DNA of 64,000 nt from an uncultured Caulobacterales bacterium (GCA_903862425.1 CAIOYC010000031.1:1-64000); one strand, 5' to 3'. Positions 48,968-58,231 are shown, numbered from the stretch's first letter. The notes: a model not told the origin generated them from the letters alone. Program-made: numbers and translations.

Positions 48968-50482
48968 ATGTCCGAGCACGCGTATCAGATCGGGGAGGGG
49001 GCCTGGCCGAGAGCCGCCGTGGCGCGCGTGCGCGAGCGTACGACCTTCCGCTATGCGCCCGCCGACGTGCCGGCCATGCTGTGGCGACGCTGGCCGTTGA
49101 TGCTTGTGGTCGTCCTGATCATCGCCGCGCTCGGCCTGTTCGTCGCGATGAAGATGAAGGAGACCTTCCAGGCCCACTCCAATCTCCTGATCCAGCTTGG
49201 GCAGGAGTACGTCTACCAGCCTGCCGTGGGCGATACCGCCAAGGGCGCGACGCCGACCAATGACCAGGTTGTGGGATCCGAACTGGAATTCCTGCAGAGC
49301 CAGATCGTCAAAGAGCGCACCGTCGACGATATCGGCATTGCCCGCATGTCGCCCGAGCTTGGCAGGGCCTATGCCCGCGCCAACGAGGAGAAGCGCAAGG
49401 ACATCAAGGGCGCAGCGATCAAGATGATCGACTCCGGCCTGAAGGTGGAATCGGCGCCCGATAGCCCGACCGTGAAGCTGAAATTCACGGCCAAGGATCC
49501 GGAATTGGCCGCGCTGGTGCTCAACACGCTGGTGGATGAGTACCTGCGCTATCGCCGCACGGTGATGATCGATGGCGAGGCTGGACAGATTCAGGCGCGT
49601 CTGACCGATTTCCAGACCCGCTTGAACACTGTCGACGCCGCCTACCAGAAATTCCTCGCCGACAACGGCGTCGCCTCAGGCGATTTCGACGCGGAGAAGG
49701 CCGCGCTCACCGCCAATTATGCGCAGTTGACGACGGAGGCCTACAGCGTCCAGGCGAGTCTTTCAGAGGCGGAAGGGCGGCTCGGCGTCACCAGTCGCAA
49801 CGCCGCACAGGCCCAGCCGGAAATCGGTCTCTATCGCGATCTGGATCATCAGCCGCAGGACGAGCTGAACAAGCTGCGAGTTCAGCGCCAGACTCTGTTG
49901 TCTAAATATCTGCCGAGCGCCCAGCCGGTGCGAGATCTCGATCTGCAGATCGCCGCCGCCGAAGCGCTGGTAGCGCGAGGCCCGCAGGACGGGGGGGCGC
50001 GCCGTCTCGGTCCCAACCCGATTTACCAGAGCCTGGTGACCGAGAAGAACCAGGTCGAGGCCCAGGTGGCCTCCTATCGCGACCGCCTGGCGCAGGTGCG
50101 TGCGGCGCTCTCGCAGGTGGCGGCCCAGCGCATGAAGCTCACAGGGCTCGAGCCGCAGTACCAGTCCCTGTCGCGCCAGCGCGACGCCCTCACCAACAAC
50201 GTCAAGTCCTTGACCCAGCGGGTCGAGGAGCAGCAGGCGGCGCAGGCCATGGCCAAGAGCGGTCAGGACAATATCCGCGTAGTGGAGCGCGCCTATCCGG
50301 CCACCTCCGGGACCTCGCTGAAAAAGCCGGTGATGATCCTGGCCGTCCTGTTCGCCGCCTTCGCGGCCCTGTGCGCCGGCCTGCTCTCGGCCTTTACCGC
50401 CAAGGGCTATCCGACCCCCGAAGCGGTCGAGCGCACGCTCAATCTGCCGGTGCTGGCCGCCGCGCCGGCGCGGGCGGTGTGA
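48968..50482 (+). CDS. hfsA: Holdfast chain-length regulator HfsA-like (Wzz/GumC family)
   Basis: A 504-residue polysaccharide co-polymerase. It has a first membrane segment at about 43-61 (PLMLVVVLIIAALGLFVAMKM), a Wzz-like periplasmic region, long coiled-coil helices (LRVQRQTLLSKYLPSAQPV; YRDRLAQVRAALSQVAAQRM) and a second membrane segment near the C-terminus (VMILAVLFAAFAALCAGLLS). It should bridge the membranes with HfsD and HfsB. It lacks a fused kinase domain; that part is in the next gene. Named from gene order and family. Confidence 0.88.
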   Translation: MSEHAYQIGEGAWPRAAVARVRERTTFRYAPADVPAMLWRRWPLMLVVVLIIAALGLFVAMKMKETFQAHSNLLIQLGQEYVYQPAVGDTAKGATPTNDQVVGSELEFLQSQIVKERTVDDIGIARMSPELGRAYARANEEKRKDIKGAAIKMIDSGLKVESAPDSPTVKLKFTAKDPELAALVLNTLVDEYLRYRRTVMIDGEAGQIQARLTDFQTRLNTVDAAYQKFLADNGVASGDFDAEKAALTANYAQLTTEAYSVQASLSEAEGRLGVTSRNAAQAQPEIGLYRDLDHQPQDELNKLRVQRQTLLSKYLPSAQPVRDLDLQIAAAEALVARGPQDGGARRLGPNPIYQSLVTEKNQVEAQVASYRDRLAQVRAALSQVAAQRMKLTGLEPQYQSLSRQRDALTNNVKSLTQRVEEQQAAQAMAKSGQDNIRVVERAYPATSGTSLKKPVMILAVLFAAFAALCAGLLSAFTAKGYPTPEAVERTLNLPVLAAAPARAV

Positions 50483-50570
50483 CACAGTGCAAGAGGTTGG
50501 AGTGAATTGGATTTCCGGGCCTATGGTGGGTTGGCGCGATCCAGTCGATTCGGTTTTGTCCTAGAGGTCC

Positions 50571-51263
50571 ATGTCTGACCTGAGTTCCGAGATGGCGGCC
50601 TTGGCGGAGCGGCTGGGACCTGCACCGGGCGCCGTGGCGCGTCTGGTGCAGTTCGTTGCTCCCGAGCCGGGCGAGGGCGCCTCGACCCTCGCGCGAGCCT
50701 TTGCGCTGGAGATGGCCAAGACCGCGATAAAGCCCGTCTGGCTCATCGAACTCGACCTGATGCGCGGCGAGCAGCACGCCATCATCGGCGAGGATCCGGA
50801 CGTCTACGGGCGGCTGGGCGAACCCACCCGCGCCAGCCCGAACCACGCCATGTTCTTCACCGTTCAGCCCCAAATCCAGAATGAGGCCGGTCTCGACGCC
50901 TCCTATCTAGCGGCCTATGCGGTGGGGCGCTCGCGGCTGTTCGTCACCCGCTTTCGCCGCGAGCGACTGGCGGCGGGACAGACGGCGCGCATCCTGCCGT
51001 CGGCTGACTACTGGGAGGCCATCGCCGCCCATTCCGACTATGTGGTGGTTGATGCGCCCGCCTGGTCGCGCTCGCGGCTGGCCGGAGTGGTGGCGCCTTT
51101 CATGGACGCGAACCTGCTGGTGGTCTCGGCCGACAAGCGCCACCCCGAAGCGGCGGCCGAGGCCAAGCGCGGGCTGGAGGCGGCCGGTGGGCGCTGGTCC
51201 GGCGTGGTGATGAACCGAGCGCACAAGGCGCCGCCCCGCTTCATCCAGAAACTCGCGCCCTAG
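50571..51263 (+). CDS. hfsB: HfsB-like protein with degenerate tyrosine-kinase P-loop
   Basis: A 230-residue relative of BY-kinase ATPase domains. FVAPEPGEGASTLARAFALEMAK (about 29-50) is where the Walker A should be, but the usual lysine of GEGKST is alanine (GEGAST), so ATP binding is doubtful. The Walker A'-like WLIELDLMRG is kept. The C-terminus (KAPPRFIQKLAP) has no tyrosine cluster. It probably acts as a non-catalytic partner of HfsA. Position between hfsA and hfsC supports the name. Confidence 0.85.
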   Translation: MSDLSSEMAALAERLGPAPGAVARLVQFVAPEPGEGASTLARAFALEMAKTAIKPVWLIELDLMRGEQHAIIGEDPDVYGRLGEPTRASPNHAMFFTVQPQIQNEAGLDASYLAAYAVGRSRLFVTRFRRERLAAGQTARILPSADYWEAIAAHSDYVVVDAPAWSRSRLAGVVAPFMDANLLVVSADKRHPEAAAEAKRGLEAAGGRWSGVVMNRAHKAPPRFIQKLAP

Positions 51264-51272
51264 AATTCCGCG

Positions 51273-52589
51273 ATGACCCTCGCGGCCCATTACATCGATG
51301 AGGAAGAGCCGGTCGCCGAAGCCAGCCCCTGGCCCGAGAGGATCGCCTTCATCTGCGCCGTTTGCATCGTGCTGACCTTCAGCCAGTTCTGGCAGATGCC
51401 CTTGATCGGGCCGGATGGCGACGCGGAGAAGTCAGCCATTTTCCGCAACCTGTTCTTTCCGGCCTATGGCGCGGGGCTGGTCATGGCGTTCGCCCGGCCT
51501 TGGGCGGTATTGAAGACGGCGTTACGCGGACCGCTGATCTGGCTGCTGATCGCCGACTGCTTCCTGTCCATGGTGTGGTCAATCGACCCGTCTACCACCG
51601 AGCGACGGTGCATCGCTCTTTTGTTCACTACCATCTGCGCCATGGTCCTCGCCTCGCGCTTCGAATGGCCCAAGCTTCTGGAGGTCTTCGCCACCAGCTT
51701 CGCCGTCGTGGTGTTCTGCTGCTACTTCCTGGCTCTCGCGGTGCCGTCGTACGGCAAGATGACGAGCATCTTTCCGGGAGCCTGGCGCGGCGTCTATCAG
51801 GACAAGAACGCGCTCGGCGATCTCATGACCATCGGCACGATAACCTTCGTCGCCAGCGCCATCCTGAACGCGAAACGCCGGTGGCTGTGGGCAGGTTTCG
51901 CGGTGTTGGCTGTGGGGCTGATCATCTTCTCCACGTCCAAGACTTCGCTGGTGACGCTGGTGATCGGCTCCGCCTGTCTGGCCTTTGTTTGGCTGGCCAA
52001 GCGCGGGCCGGCGGTGAGCGTGGCCGCCACCTTCATCGCGGTTACCGGCATCGTCGTTCTGGGCTGCGCAATCGTCTTTGTGCCGGACGCCTTCTTCGCC
52101 CTGCTGGGCAAGGACGCGACCTTTACCGGGCGAACCATCATCTGGGCGGCGGTGCAGCGGCTGATCAACGACCGGCCCTGGATCGGTTACGGTTATGCCT
52201 CGGTCTGGACGGATGAAAGCGGGCGTGGGCCGCTGTCCTGGATCATTAAGTGGGCGCACTTCCGACCCCACCACGCCCACAACAGCTGGATGGAGACCTG
52301 GCTGGCGATGGGCATACCGGGGCTCATCCTGTGGGGCGCGGTGTTCATCGAAACGTGGATGAAGGCGATTTACGCGGTCTACACCAAGATCGGCGGCTAT
52401 TTCGCGCTGCCGTTTCTGGCCGTCTATTCGCTGACGACGATGACCGAGAGCGTGGCCTTCATCTACAACGACTTCTACTGGGTGATCTTCGCCGCCATGG
52501 CGTTCAGGCTGGGACTACCGGAGCGATCTGCCGAGCTCGAAGAGGCCGAAGAGCTTGACGATTTCGCCTTAACGCCCGCCCGCCCGTAG
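51273..52589 (+). CDS. hfsC: Holdfast polymerase HfsC-like (O-antigen ligase/Wzy family)
   Basis: A 438-residue polytopic protein (about 10-12 hydrophobic segments) of the O-antigen ligase/polymerase family. The large periplasmic loop has GRTIIWAAVQRLINDRPWIGYGYASVW and HAHNSWMETWLAMGIPGLILWGAV, typical of Wzy/WaaL proteins. It would polymerise repeat units of holdfast polysaccharide in the periplasm. Its last 115 bp overlap, tail to tail, the glycosyltransferase gene on the other strand. C. crescentus has a redundant homologue, HfsI, elsewhere, as I recall. Confidence 0.83.
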   Translation: MTLAAHYIDEEEPVAEASPWPERIAFICAVCIVLTFSQFWQMPLIGPDGDAEKSAIFRNLFFPAYGAGLVMAFARPWAVLKTALRGPLIWLLIADCFLSMVWSIDPSTTERRCIALLFTTICAMVLASRFEWPKLLEVFATSFAVVVFCCYFLALAVPSYGKMTSIFPGAWRGVYQDKNALGDLMTIGTITFVASAILNAKRRWLWAGFAVLAVGLIIFSTSKTSLVTLVIGSACLAFVWLAKRGPAVSVAATFIAVTGIVVLGCAIVFVPDAFFALLGKDATFTGRTIIWAAVQRLINDRPWIGYGYASVWTDESGRGPLSWIIKWAHFRPHHAHNSWMETWLAMGIPGLILWGAVFIETWMKAIYAVYTKIGGYFALPFLAVYSLTTMTESVAFIYNDFYWVIFAAMAFRLGLPERSAELEEAEELDDFALTPARP

Positions 52590-53476
52590 AAACGCAGGGT
52601 CTTGAACCAGACCAGCTTGCCGAGGCCCCGCGCGGCGCGGTCGGCGAAGGGCAGGGCGCGGGCGAAACCGACGGATGTCATGGCCAGGGCTATCAGGCCG
52701 AACATGGTCGCCTGTGCAACACCCACCACCATCCACTTCGCCACGCCCGGCCAGTTGCGGGCGCGCGCGGCGATCTGGGCGGGGGTCTGGCCATAGCCGA
52801 ACGCGCGGGCCAGGGCATAACGGGCAGTCTGGCGGCTTTCGGGAGCGTGTTCCCATACCCAGGCATCGGACGCCCAGGCGAAGCGTCTGCCCGTGGCCTG
52901 CAGCGCCTCGAACAGACGGTCGTCTTCCCCGCCGGTCTCGTTGGCGCGCACGTCGAAGGGGGCCGGGCCGGCCAAGGCCGTCGCGCGTGTCATCATCGAA
53001 TTGCCGCAGCCGTGCACGGTGTCCGTGACACCGCTCTCGGCCGGTCCCTCGCGGGAGAAGAAGCGCTCCAAGTGAGGCCGTTTCCAATCGGCGGCGGCGC
53101 CGGCGCGGCCGCGCACGGGGCCGAAGGTCACATCCGCTGCGAAGGTCGTGTGGGCGGCGTACAGGGTCGCCAGCCAATGCGACGGCGCTTCTTCGTCGTC
53201 GTCAAGAAACGCCACCAGCGGTGCACTGGTCGCGGCTAAGCCGGCATTGCGGGCATTGGACACGCCGGGTTCGGGCGCGTGGACATAGAAGATCGCAGAG
53301 TCCTCCTGGCTCAGGCGCTCCACCGTGGCGCGGGCCGAGCCCTGTGGATCGTTGTCCACCACCACGATCTCTTCCACCAGTCGGGCCAGATCGTCCTGGG
53401 CCAGCACGGAGCGCAGGGCGACCTCCAGACTTTCCGGCCGACGGAAGGTCGGGATCAGGACTGCGACGGGCTTCAT
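52475..53476 (-). CDS. Family 2 glycosyltransferase in the holdfast locus (HfsL-like candidate)
   Basis: A 333-residue glycosyltransferase with the GT2 N-terminus VAVLIPTFRRPESLEVALRSVLAQDD, VDNDPQGS, the DXD-like FLDDDEEAP, and ANETGGEDDRLFEALQATGRRF with the ED catalytic region. A membrane segment near 250-275 (VAQATMFGLIALAMTSVGF) could anchor it. The start overlaps the hfsH stop (ATGA), so it is the last gene of the hfsEFGH operon. The C-terminus KSSSSSASSSSADRSGS is antisense to hfsC and probably extra. I recall HfsL as an additional GT2 of the holdfast pathway; identity is not proven. Confidence 0.85.
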   Translation of the reverse strand: MKPVAVLIPTFRRPESLEVALRSVLAQDDLARLVEEIVVVDNDPQGSARATVERLSQEDSAIFYVHAPEPGVSNARNAGLAATSAPLVAFLDDDEEAPSHWLATLYAAHTTFAADVTFGPVRGRAGAAADWKRPHLERFFSREGPAESGVTDTVHGCGNSMMTRATALAGPAPFDVRANETGGEDDRLFEALQATGRRFAWASDAWVWEHAPESRQTARYALARAFGYGQTPAQIAARARNWPGVAKWMVVGVAQATMFGLIALAMTSVGFARALPFADRAARGLGKLVWFKTLRFYGRAGVKAKSSSSSASSSSADRSGSPSLNAMAAKITQ

Positions 53477-54270
53477 GCGGCGGCCTTCATCGCATCGCCG
53501 CTCACCCGGCGCGCGCCCTCGGCGGCGGTGACCACCTCGAAGCCCTTCTCCAGCGCCTCGTCCACCAGCCGCGACAAGGCGTCGGTGGAGGCGCCGAAAC
53601 CGGTCACGTTGTCCTCGACCCCATGGGTGAAGAGGACCAGCCAGCCCCTGCGCTCCGCCGCCTTGGCCAGCCAGTGACGCGCGGTCTCCTCGCCATGCTC
53701 GCCCTCGATGCCGATGGCGGGCGCCTGGTTCAGGTCCGCGCCGGGCTCGATCAGGCCATGGTGCAGGGCGCGCGACAGGGTGAACCGCTGCGCCGCCTCC
53801 GCCTTGGCCGGAAACCCCACATCGCCGTAGGGGAAGGCGAAGGTTTCCAGCCGCTCCGCCACGCCCCAGTCGGACAGGATGGCGGCGTTCAGCTCCAGTT
53901 CGTCCGCCACCAATTCGCCCGTGGCCTGGCCGCAGTCGAGGTGGGAATAGGTGTGGCAACCGACCTCGTGCCCCGCCTCGGCCACGCGCACCATGTCCTC
54001 GCGCGTGGAGTACTGGCCCATATGGCCGTGCTGGCCGGCGAGCCCGGCGCAGAAATAGTAGGCCCCACGTACCCCGCGCGCCTCCAGGATCGGCGCGCCG
54101 CGCCGCACGGCGGAGGCGGGGGTGTCGTCGAAGGCGAATGTGACCATGGGCCGCTCCGGGCGGCGCACGGCGGGGCGGCGATGCGCCAGCCGCACGAGGC
54201 GGCGGCGCAGCTTGCCCTTCAGCGAAGGGTCGGCCTGATAGACACCGATGGCGTCGACGTCGGGGTTCAT
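53473..54270 (-). CDS. hfsH: Holdfast polysaccharide deacetylase HfsH-like
   Basis: A 265-residue NodB-fold deacetylase. Motif 1 is FAFDDTPASAVRRG (D48-D49, metal and base) and motif 2 is CHTYSHLDC (H106 and H110 as metal ligands). ETFAFPYGDVGFPAKA supplies motif 3, and LVLFTHGVEDN has the catalytic histidine. It removes N-acetyl groups from holdfast sugars, which affects anchoring and adhesion in Caulobacter. ATGA overlaps join it to hfsG and to the downstream glycosyltransferase. Confidence 0.9.
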   Translation of the reverse strand: MNPDVDAIGVYQADPSLKGKLRRRLVRLAHRRPAVRRPERPMVTFAFDDTPASAVRRGAPILEARGVRGAYYFCAGLAGQHGHMGQYSTREDMVRVAEAGHEVGCHTYSHLDCGQATGELVADELELNAAILSDWGVAERLETFAFPYGDVGFPAKAEAAQRFTLSRALHHGLIEPGADLNQAPAIGIEGEHGEETARHWLAKAAERRGWLVLFTHGVEDNVTGFGASTDALSRLVDEALEKGFEVVTAAEGARRVSGDAMKAAA

Positions 54271-55208
54271 ACGACCTCCGCATAAAGGGCGGCGCGATAG
54301 GCCTTCAGGGCCAGGACGCGGGCGGTGAGGGGGGCGACCGGATGGATGGCGGTCCACTTCAGCAGGCCCCGCCAGGTCTTCACCATGGGCAGGCGCTTGA
54401 GGGCGCGGGCGAGGCGGTAGCTCGGATAGGTCGACACCACCTCGGGGTGGCTGGCGACCACACGGGCGAAGTTCTGGGCCGATTGCTCGTACTTGCCGGC
54501 CAGGGCCTGAGCGGTGTCGAGGCCGAGATGGGTGGCGGCGTTGTCCACATGGGTCACGCCATAGCGGCGGGCGACGCGCATACCCCACTCCACATCCTCC
54601 CAACCCCAGCCGGTGAAGCTCTCGTCGAAAGCCTCGGCCTCGAACACGTCGCGCCGGACCAGCAGGTTGGAGGTGAAGACGTACTTCTCCGGGTGCAGAG
54701 ACCGCACGGCGGCGACCAGGCATTCGCCGCGCAGGGACAGGGCGCGGTGCAGAGCGAAGCGGCGCAGCGGCGGCATCTGCTTGACCGAAAAGCCCCCGAA
54801 CACCACCGGCGGATCGTCCCGCGCGATCATGGCTAGGTAGCGGGCCAGGAAGTCCGGCGCGTCCGGGGCCATGTCGCTGTCGAGGAACAGGAGGTGTTTG
54901 GCGCGGGCGAGGGCGGCGAGGCGGTTGCGGCCGCGCGCCCGACCCTGGTTGGCGTCCAACGCTACGAGGCGCGCAGGCAAGGTCAGGTCAGCCACCTGCT
55001 CGGCGGCCCGGCGAGTGAGGGCGATGTCGCCTCCGCCATCGTCCAGCGTCACGATCTCGACCCGTCCGTTCAGCGCCTTGGCCTCACGCTCCAGCATGAC
55101 CAGAAGCGGCGTCGGATCGTCGCGATAGAAGGGGATCAGCACCGAGAGGACCGGCTGAGCCGCTGCCCAAGCCGTGTTGTCCGTCAGGGTTTCGGTAGGA
55201 GGGCTCAT
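54267..55208 (-). CDS. hfsG: Holdfast glycosyltransferase HfsG-like
   Basis: A 313-residue family 2 glycosyltransferase: LSVLIPFYRDDPTPLLVML, LDDGGGD, LFLDSDMAPDAPDFL (the DxD motif) and GWGWEDVEWGMRVARRYG (the acceptor-binding W-E-D). HfsG is thought to add N-acetylglucosamine to the lipid-linked intermediate. The ATG at 55208 overlaps the hfsF stop. Together with HfsE and the extra glycosyltransferase, three transferases would make a repeat of at least three sugars (inference). Confidence 0.88.
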   Translation of the reverse strand: MSPPTETLTDNTAWAAAQPVLSVLIPFYRDDPTPLLVMLEREAKALNGRVEIVTLDDGGGDIALTRRAAEQVADLTLPARLVALDANQGRARGRNRLAALARAKHLLFLDSDMAPDAPDFLARYLAMIARDDPPVVFGGFSVKQMPPLRRFALHRALSLRGECLVAAVRSLHPEKYVFTSNLLVRRDVFEAEAFDESFTGWGWEDVEWGMRVARRYGVTHVDNAATHLGLDTAQALAGKYEQSAQNFARVVASHPEVVSTYPSYRLARALKRLPMVKTWRGLLKWTAIHPVAPLTARVLALKAYRAALYAEVV

Positions 55209-56668
55209 GCAGGAGACTCCGAGCGAGGAGCGCGGGCACGCACCATCTGCAGCACTTCGCCGACACGACCGCGCGCTCCACCGGCATCGAGCGCCAGGAC
55301 CGCGGCGGCATAGACCACGCCCCCGACGCCGGCCTTGAAGATGAGTTCGACAATGCCGCCAAAAGTAGGGATCGCCATGACCGAGAACGCCATGGCCGCT
55401 GCCGCGATACCTACCTTGCCGAGGGTGAGCCACGGGATGGGCAGGGCGATGGCGCGGCGACCGAGGGTAGCGGAGGCGATCAGGCCAAGACCATAGCTTG
55501 CCGTGGTCGCCCACATGGCGCCGGAGAGCCCGAAGCGCGGGACCAGCGCCAGCACGAGCACCAGATTCGCTGCCGCCGGGATCACCATGGCCACGAGCAG
55601 CAGCCTGGTGCGGCGGCCGAGGGTGAAGGCTGTGTGGAAATAGTAGGTCGTGGCGCCGGCGAAGAGGGCGCTGAACGCGATCCACGGCGTCACGCCCGCC
55701 GCCTGCGCCTGCAGGTCCGCGCCCACCATAAGCTCGGAGAGCGGCTTGGCGACGAGGGCGAGGCCGACTGCAGCGGGGATGGCGATGAGGGCCATGAGGC
55801 GAGCCTGGTCCAGTGCGCTCTGCCGCAGGGCTTTCAGGCCGCCGCGTTCGAGGGCCGCGATGGCCGCCGGGCCGCCCGCCATGCCGAGCCAGATGAACAT
55901 GACGTCCAGGGTGCGGTTGGAGAGGCTGTAGCCGGCATGATAGGCGCCGACCGCCGCTTCATTGAGATAAGCCGCCAGCACGAAGCGGTCGGTGGTGGCG
56001 AGGATCAGGCTCATCACCAGCGACAGGGCCAGGGGCAGGCCGTAGGCCAGGTAGGTAGTCAGTCGGGCGCGCTGGAAATGACCCTGGCGCGCGATCTTCA
56101 ACTCGGGCGGGAGGGCGGCGAGCAGCAGCAGAGCCGAGGCGATACCGACCCCGGCCAGCGGCCCGGCCCCGCCCCAGCCGATGGCGGCGAGCAGGGCGCC
56201 GATCAGGAAGCCGCCGCCCACCTGGCCCATGTCGAGCCAGGCATAGCCGGCGACGATGCCGGCCGCGCGACGACGCTCCTGCGCCATCTTCAGCAGGCTG
56301 CGGGCGAGGATGGAGCCGAGCCCGGCGGCGATGGCCCATTTGAGCGCCGCCGGAACCGGCAGTGCGAAGAGTATGATCCCCGAAATCACCGGCAGGGCCA
56401 CCGCGACCACCGCATAGGTGCGATAGAGGGTGGCGAACAAGTCCGCTCGGCCCTTGTCATCCGTCTCCGCGGCATAGAACCTCGCCATCGAGGCTTCAAT
56501 CCAGGTGAACAGGCAGGTCTGCACCAGGGTCATCACCGAAAAGCCGAGCGCATAGGCGCCGTAGTCGGCGGCCGAGAGCAGGCGGGTGAACACCACGATG
56601 GCGCCGAAGCCTGAGATGGCCTGGACGATATTGACGGGCAGGTAGCCGATCAGGCCGCGCTTCAGCAT
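55205..56668 (-). CDS. hfsF: Holdfast lipid-linked oligosaccharide flippase HfsF-like
   Basis: A 487-residue polysaccharide flippase of the MOP superfamily with about 12-14 hydrophobic segments: MLKRGLIGYLPVNIVQAISG, FTRLLSAADYGAYALGFSVMTLVQT at the N-terminus and YGLPLALSLVMSLILATTDRFVLA in the middle, as in Wzx proteins. It would turn the undecaprenyl-linked repeat unit to the periplasm, where HfsC polymerises it. It starts 3 bp after hfsE. Confidence 0.9.
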   Translation of the reverse strand: MLKRGLIGYLPVNIVQAISGFGAIVVFTRLLSAADYGAYALGFSVMTLVQTCLFTWIEASMARFYAAETDDKGRADLFATLYRTYAVVAVALPVISGIILFALPVPAALKWAIAAGLGSILARSLLKMAQERRRAAGIVAGYAWLDMGQVGGGFLIGALLAAIGWGGAGPLAGVGIASALLLLAALPPELKIARQGHFQRARLTTYLAYGLPLALSLVMSLILATTDRFVLAAYLNEAAVGAYHAGYSLSNRTLDVMFIWLGMAGGPAAIAALERGGLKALRQSALDQARLMALIAIPAAVGLALVAKPLSELMVGADLQAQAAGVTPWIAFSALFAGATTYYFHTAFTLGRRTRLLLVAMVIPAAANLVLVLALVPRFGLSGAMWATTASYGLGLIASATLGRRAIALPIPWLTLGKVGIAAAAMAFSVMAIPTFGGIVELIFKAGVGGVVYAAAVLALDAGGARGRVGEVLQMVRARAPRSESPA

Positions 56669-56671
56669 AGA

Positions 56672-58153
56672 TCAGCGCACCGTATGGCGCGCCGCCACCA
56701 GGGCGGGGATGGTCATGGCGATGATGTAGAGGTCGAACCAGAAGGATTGCCCTTCGATATATTCGATGTCGAGCGCCACGCGGCGACGCACCGCCTCGGG
56801 CGTGTCCACCGCGCCGATGGAGCCGTTGATCTGGGCCCATCCGGTCAGGCCCGGCTTCATGCGGTGTCGCCAGGCGTATTCGGACACGAGGCGGGCGGAG
56901 TCCTCGCCAGCGGTCTTCATGCCGATGGCGTGAGGGCGGGGCCCGACCAGCGACATCTCGCCCCGTACGACATTGATCAGCTGTGGCAGTTCATCAAGCG
57001 ACAGTTTCCGAATAACTTTGCCGACGCGGGTCACCCGGTCGTCGTCCTTACTGACCTGGCGGCTGGCCGTAGCGTCGGCGGCTTCAACGCGCATAGAGCG
57101 GAATTTCCACACCAGGATGGCCTCGTTGTTGAAGCCGTGGCGGCGCTGGCGGAAAAAGACCGGGCCGGGGCTGTCGAGCTTCACCAAGAGGGCGATTACA
57201 GCCATGATCGGCGCGCCGATGATCAGCGCCGCGCCGCCGATGATTATGTCCTGCACGCGCTTGGCGAAGGCGCGGCGTTCGTCACGCTCGGCGCCGGAGA
57301 CCTGGGCGATTGAGGCGTTGGCGAGGCGAGACAACGTAGCGTTGCGCGCGGCGGAATCCTCCACGTCTAGGAACAGGGTCACGGCGTTCGGCAGGACCCG
57401 CAGTCGGTCGATCAGAGTCCGCACCCGCGCCTGGGCGGATTGGGGCACGGTTATGACGATGCGGTCTACATAAGGGAGCAGCGGATAGGTGAGCAGGGCG
57501 TTGGTGTCGCCCAGCACCGGCACGCCCGCCACCGTATCGGGCGAACGGGCGGCGCGGTCGTCGAACACGCCGAGGATGGCCACATCCTGCGAAGCTAGGG
57601 CCGCCTCGATCAGCTTCTGGGCGTTGGGCGTGGCGCCCACCACCACCACATTGGGTGTCAGCCGTCCGCCCTTGCGCCAGATCTCGACCCGCGACCACCA
57701 CAGGGCGTGGGCGGCCAGGAGGGCGGAAGCGAGACCGGCCGACCAATTGGAGGCGTTGACCCGGCCCTGTGGTGCGATCAGCGAGGTCGCCAGCGCAACC
57801 GCCGATGCCGCCACGATCACCCCGGCGATGCGGGCTAAGTGCAGGTTCAGCGAACGGCGCGGCGGGAAGGCGTAGAGATGAGCGGCGCGGAGCAGGATCA
57901 GCGCCGTCGCCGAGCCGGTCGCCAGCGGCAAGATCTGGCCAAGCGGGCGGCTCATCAGCGGCGCGCCGCTCCAGCCCAGGGCGGCGAGGCTGACCAAAAT
58001 TACGAGCGCTGCATCCAGACCGCCGAACAGGCGCGCGACGGACGCCGCTTCGATACGGCGGCGAGAAGAGGTGAGGGCGACGGGACGCAGCGGTCCCCTG
58101 CGCCGCGACGGCGCGGCGGAGAAGTCGGTATCGGCGGTATCGACGAGGGCCAT
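56672..58153 (-). CDS. hfsE: Holdfast initiating sugar-phosphate transferase HfsE-like
   Basis: A 493-residue polyisoprenyl-phosphate hexose-1-phosphate transferase. It has several N-terminal membrane segments, then a Rossmann-like CoA-binding region (PNVVVVGATPNAQKLIEAAL). The C-terminal catalytic domain from about residue 285 has GPVFFRQRRHGFNNEAILVWKFRSM, KLSLDELPQLINVVRGEMS, LVGPRPHA and PGLTGWAQI. It loads the first sugar onto undecaprenyl phosphate. Caulobacter has redundant homologues (PssY, PssZ). First gene of hfsEFGH and the extra glycosyltransferase, with a 228-bp region upstream. Confidence 0.92.
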   Translation of the reverse strand: MALVDTADTDFSAAPSRRRGPLRPVALTSSRRRIEAASVARLFGGLDAALVILVSLAALGWSGAPLMSRPLGQILPLATGSATALILLRAAHLYAFPPRRSLNLHLARIAGVIVAASAVALATSLIAPQGRVNASNWSAGLASALLAAHALWWSRVEIWRKGGRLTPNVVVVGATPNAQKLIEAALASQDVAILGVFDDRAARSPDTVAGVPVLGDTNALLTYPLLPYVDRIVITVPQSAQARVRTLIDRLRVLPNAVTLFLDVEDSAARNATLSRLANASIAQVSGAERDERRAFAKRVQDIIIGGAALIIGAPIMAVIALLVKLDSPGPVFFRQRRHGFNNEAILVWKFRSMRVEAADATASRQVSKDDDRVTRVGKVIRKLSLDELPQLINVVRGEMSLVGPRPHAIGMKTAGEDSARLVSEYAWRHRMKPGLTGWAQINGSIGAVDTPEAVRRRVALDIEYIEGQSFWFDLYIIAMTIPALVAARHTVR

Positions 58154-58218
58154 GCGGTCTCCGAACTCACGACCGTTCTACAACATGGCGCTAAGCGTCC
58201 CGTTAACGCGGCGCGTGC

Positions 58219-58231
58219 GTCACGGCGTGAC
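58219..58231. promoter_or_regulatory. Small inverted repeat upstream of hfsE
   Basis: GTCACG-G-CGTGAC, a 6-bp-arm palindrome, lies 66 bp before the hfsE start in the 228-bp region shared with the divergent YghU-like gene. It may be an operator for the holdfast operon. A single short palindrome is weak evidence. Confidence 0.25.
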
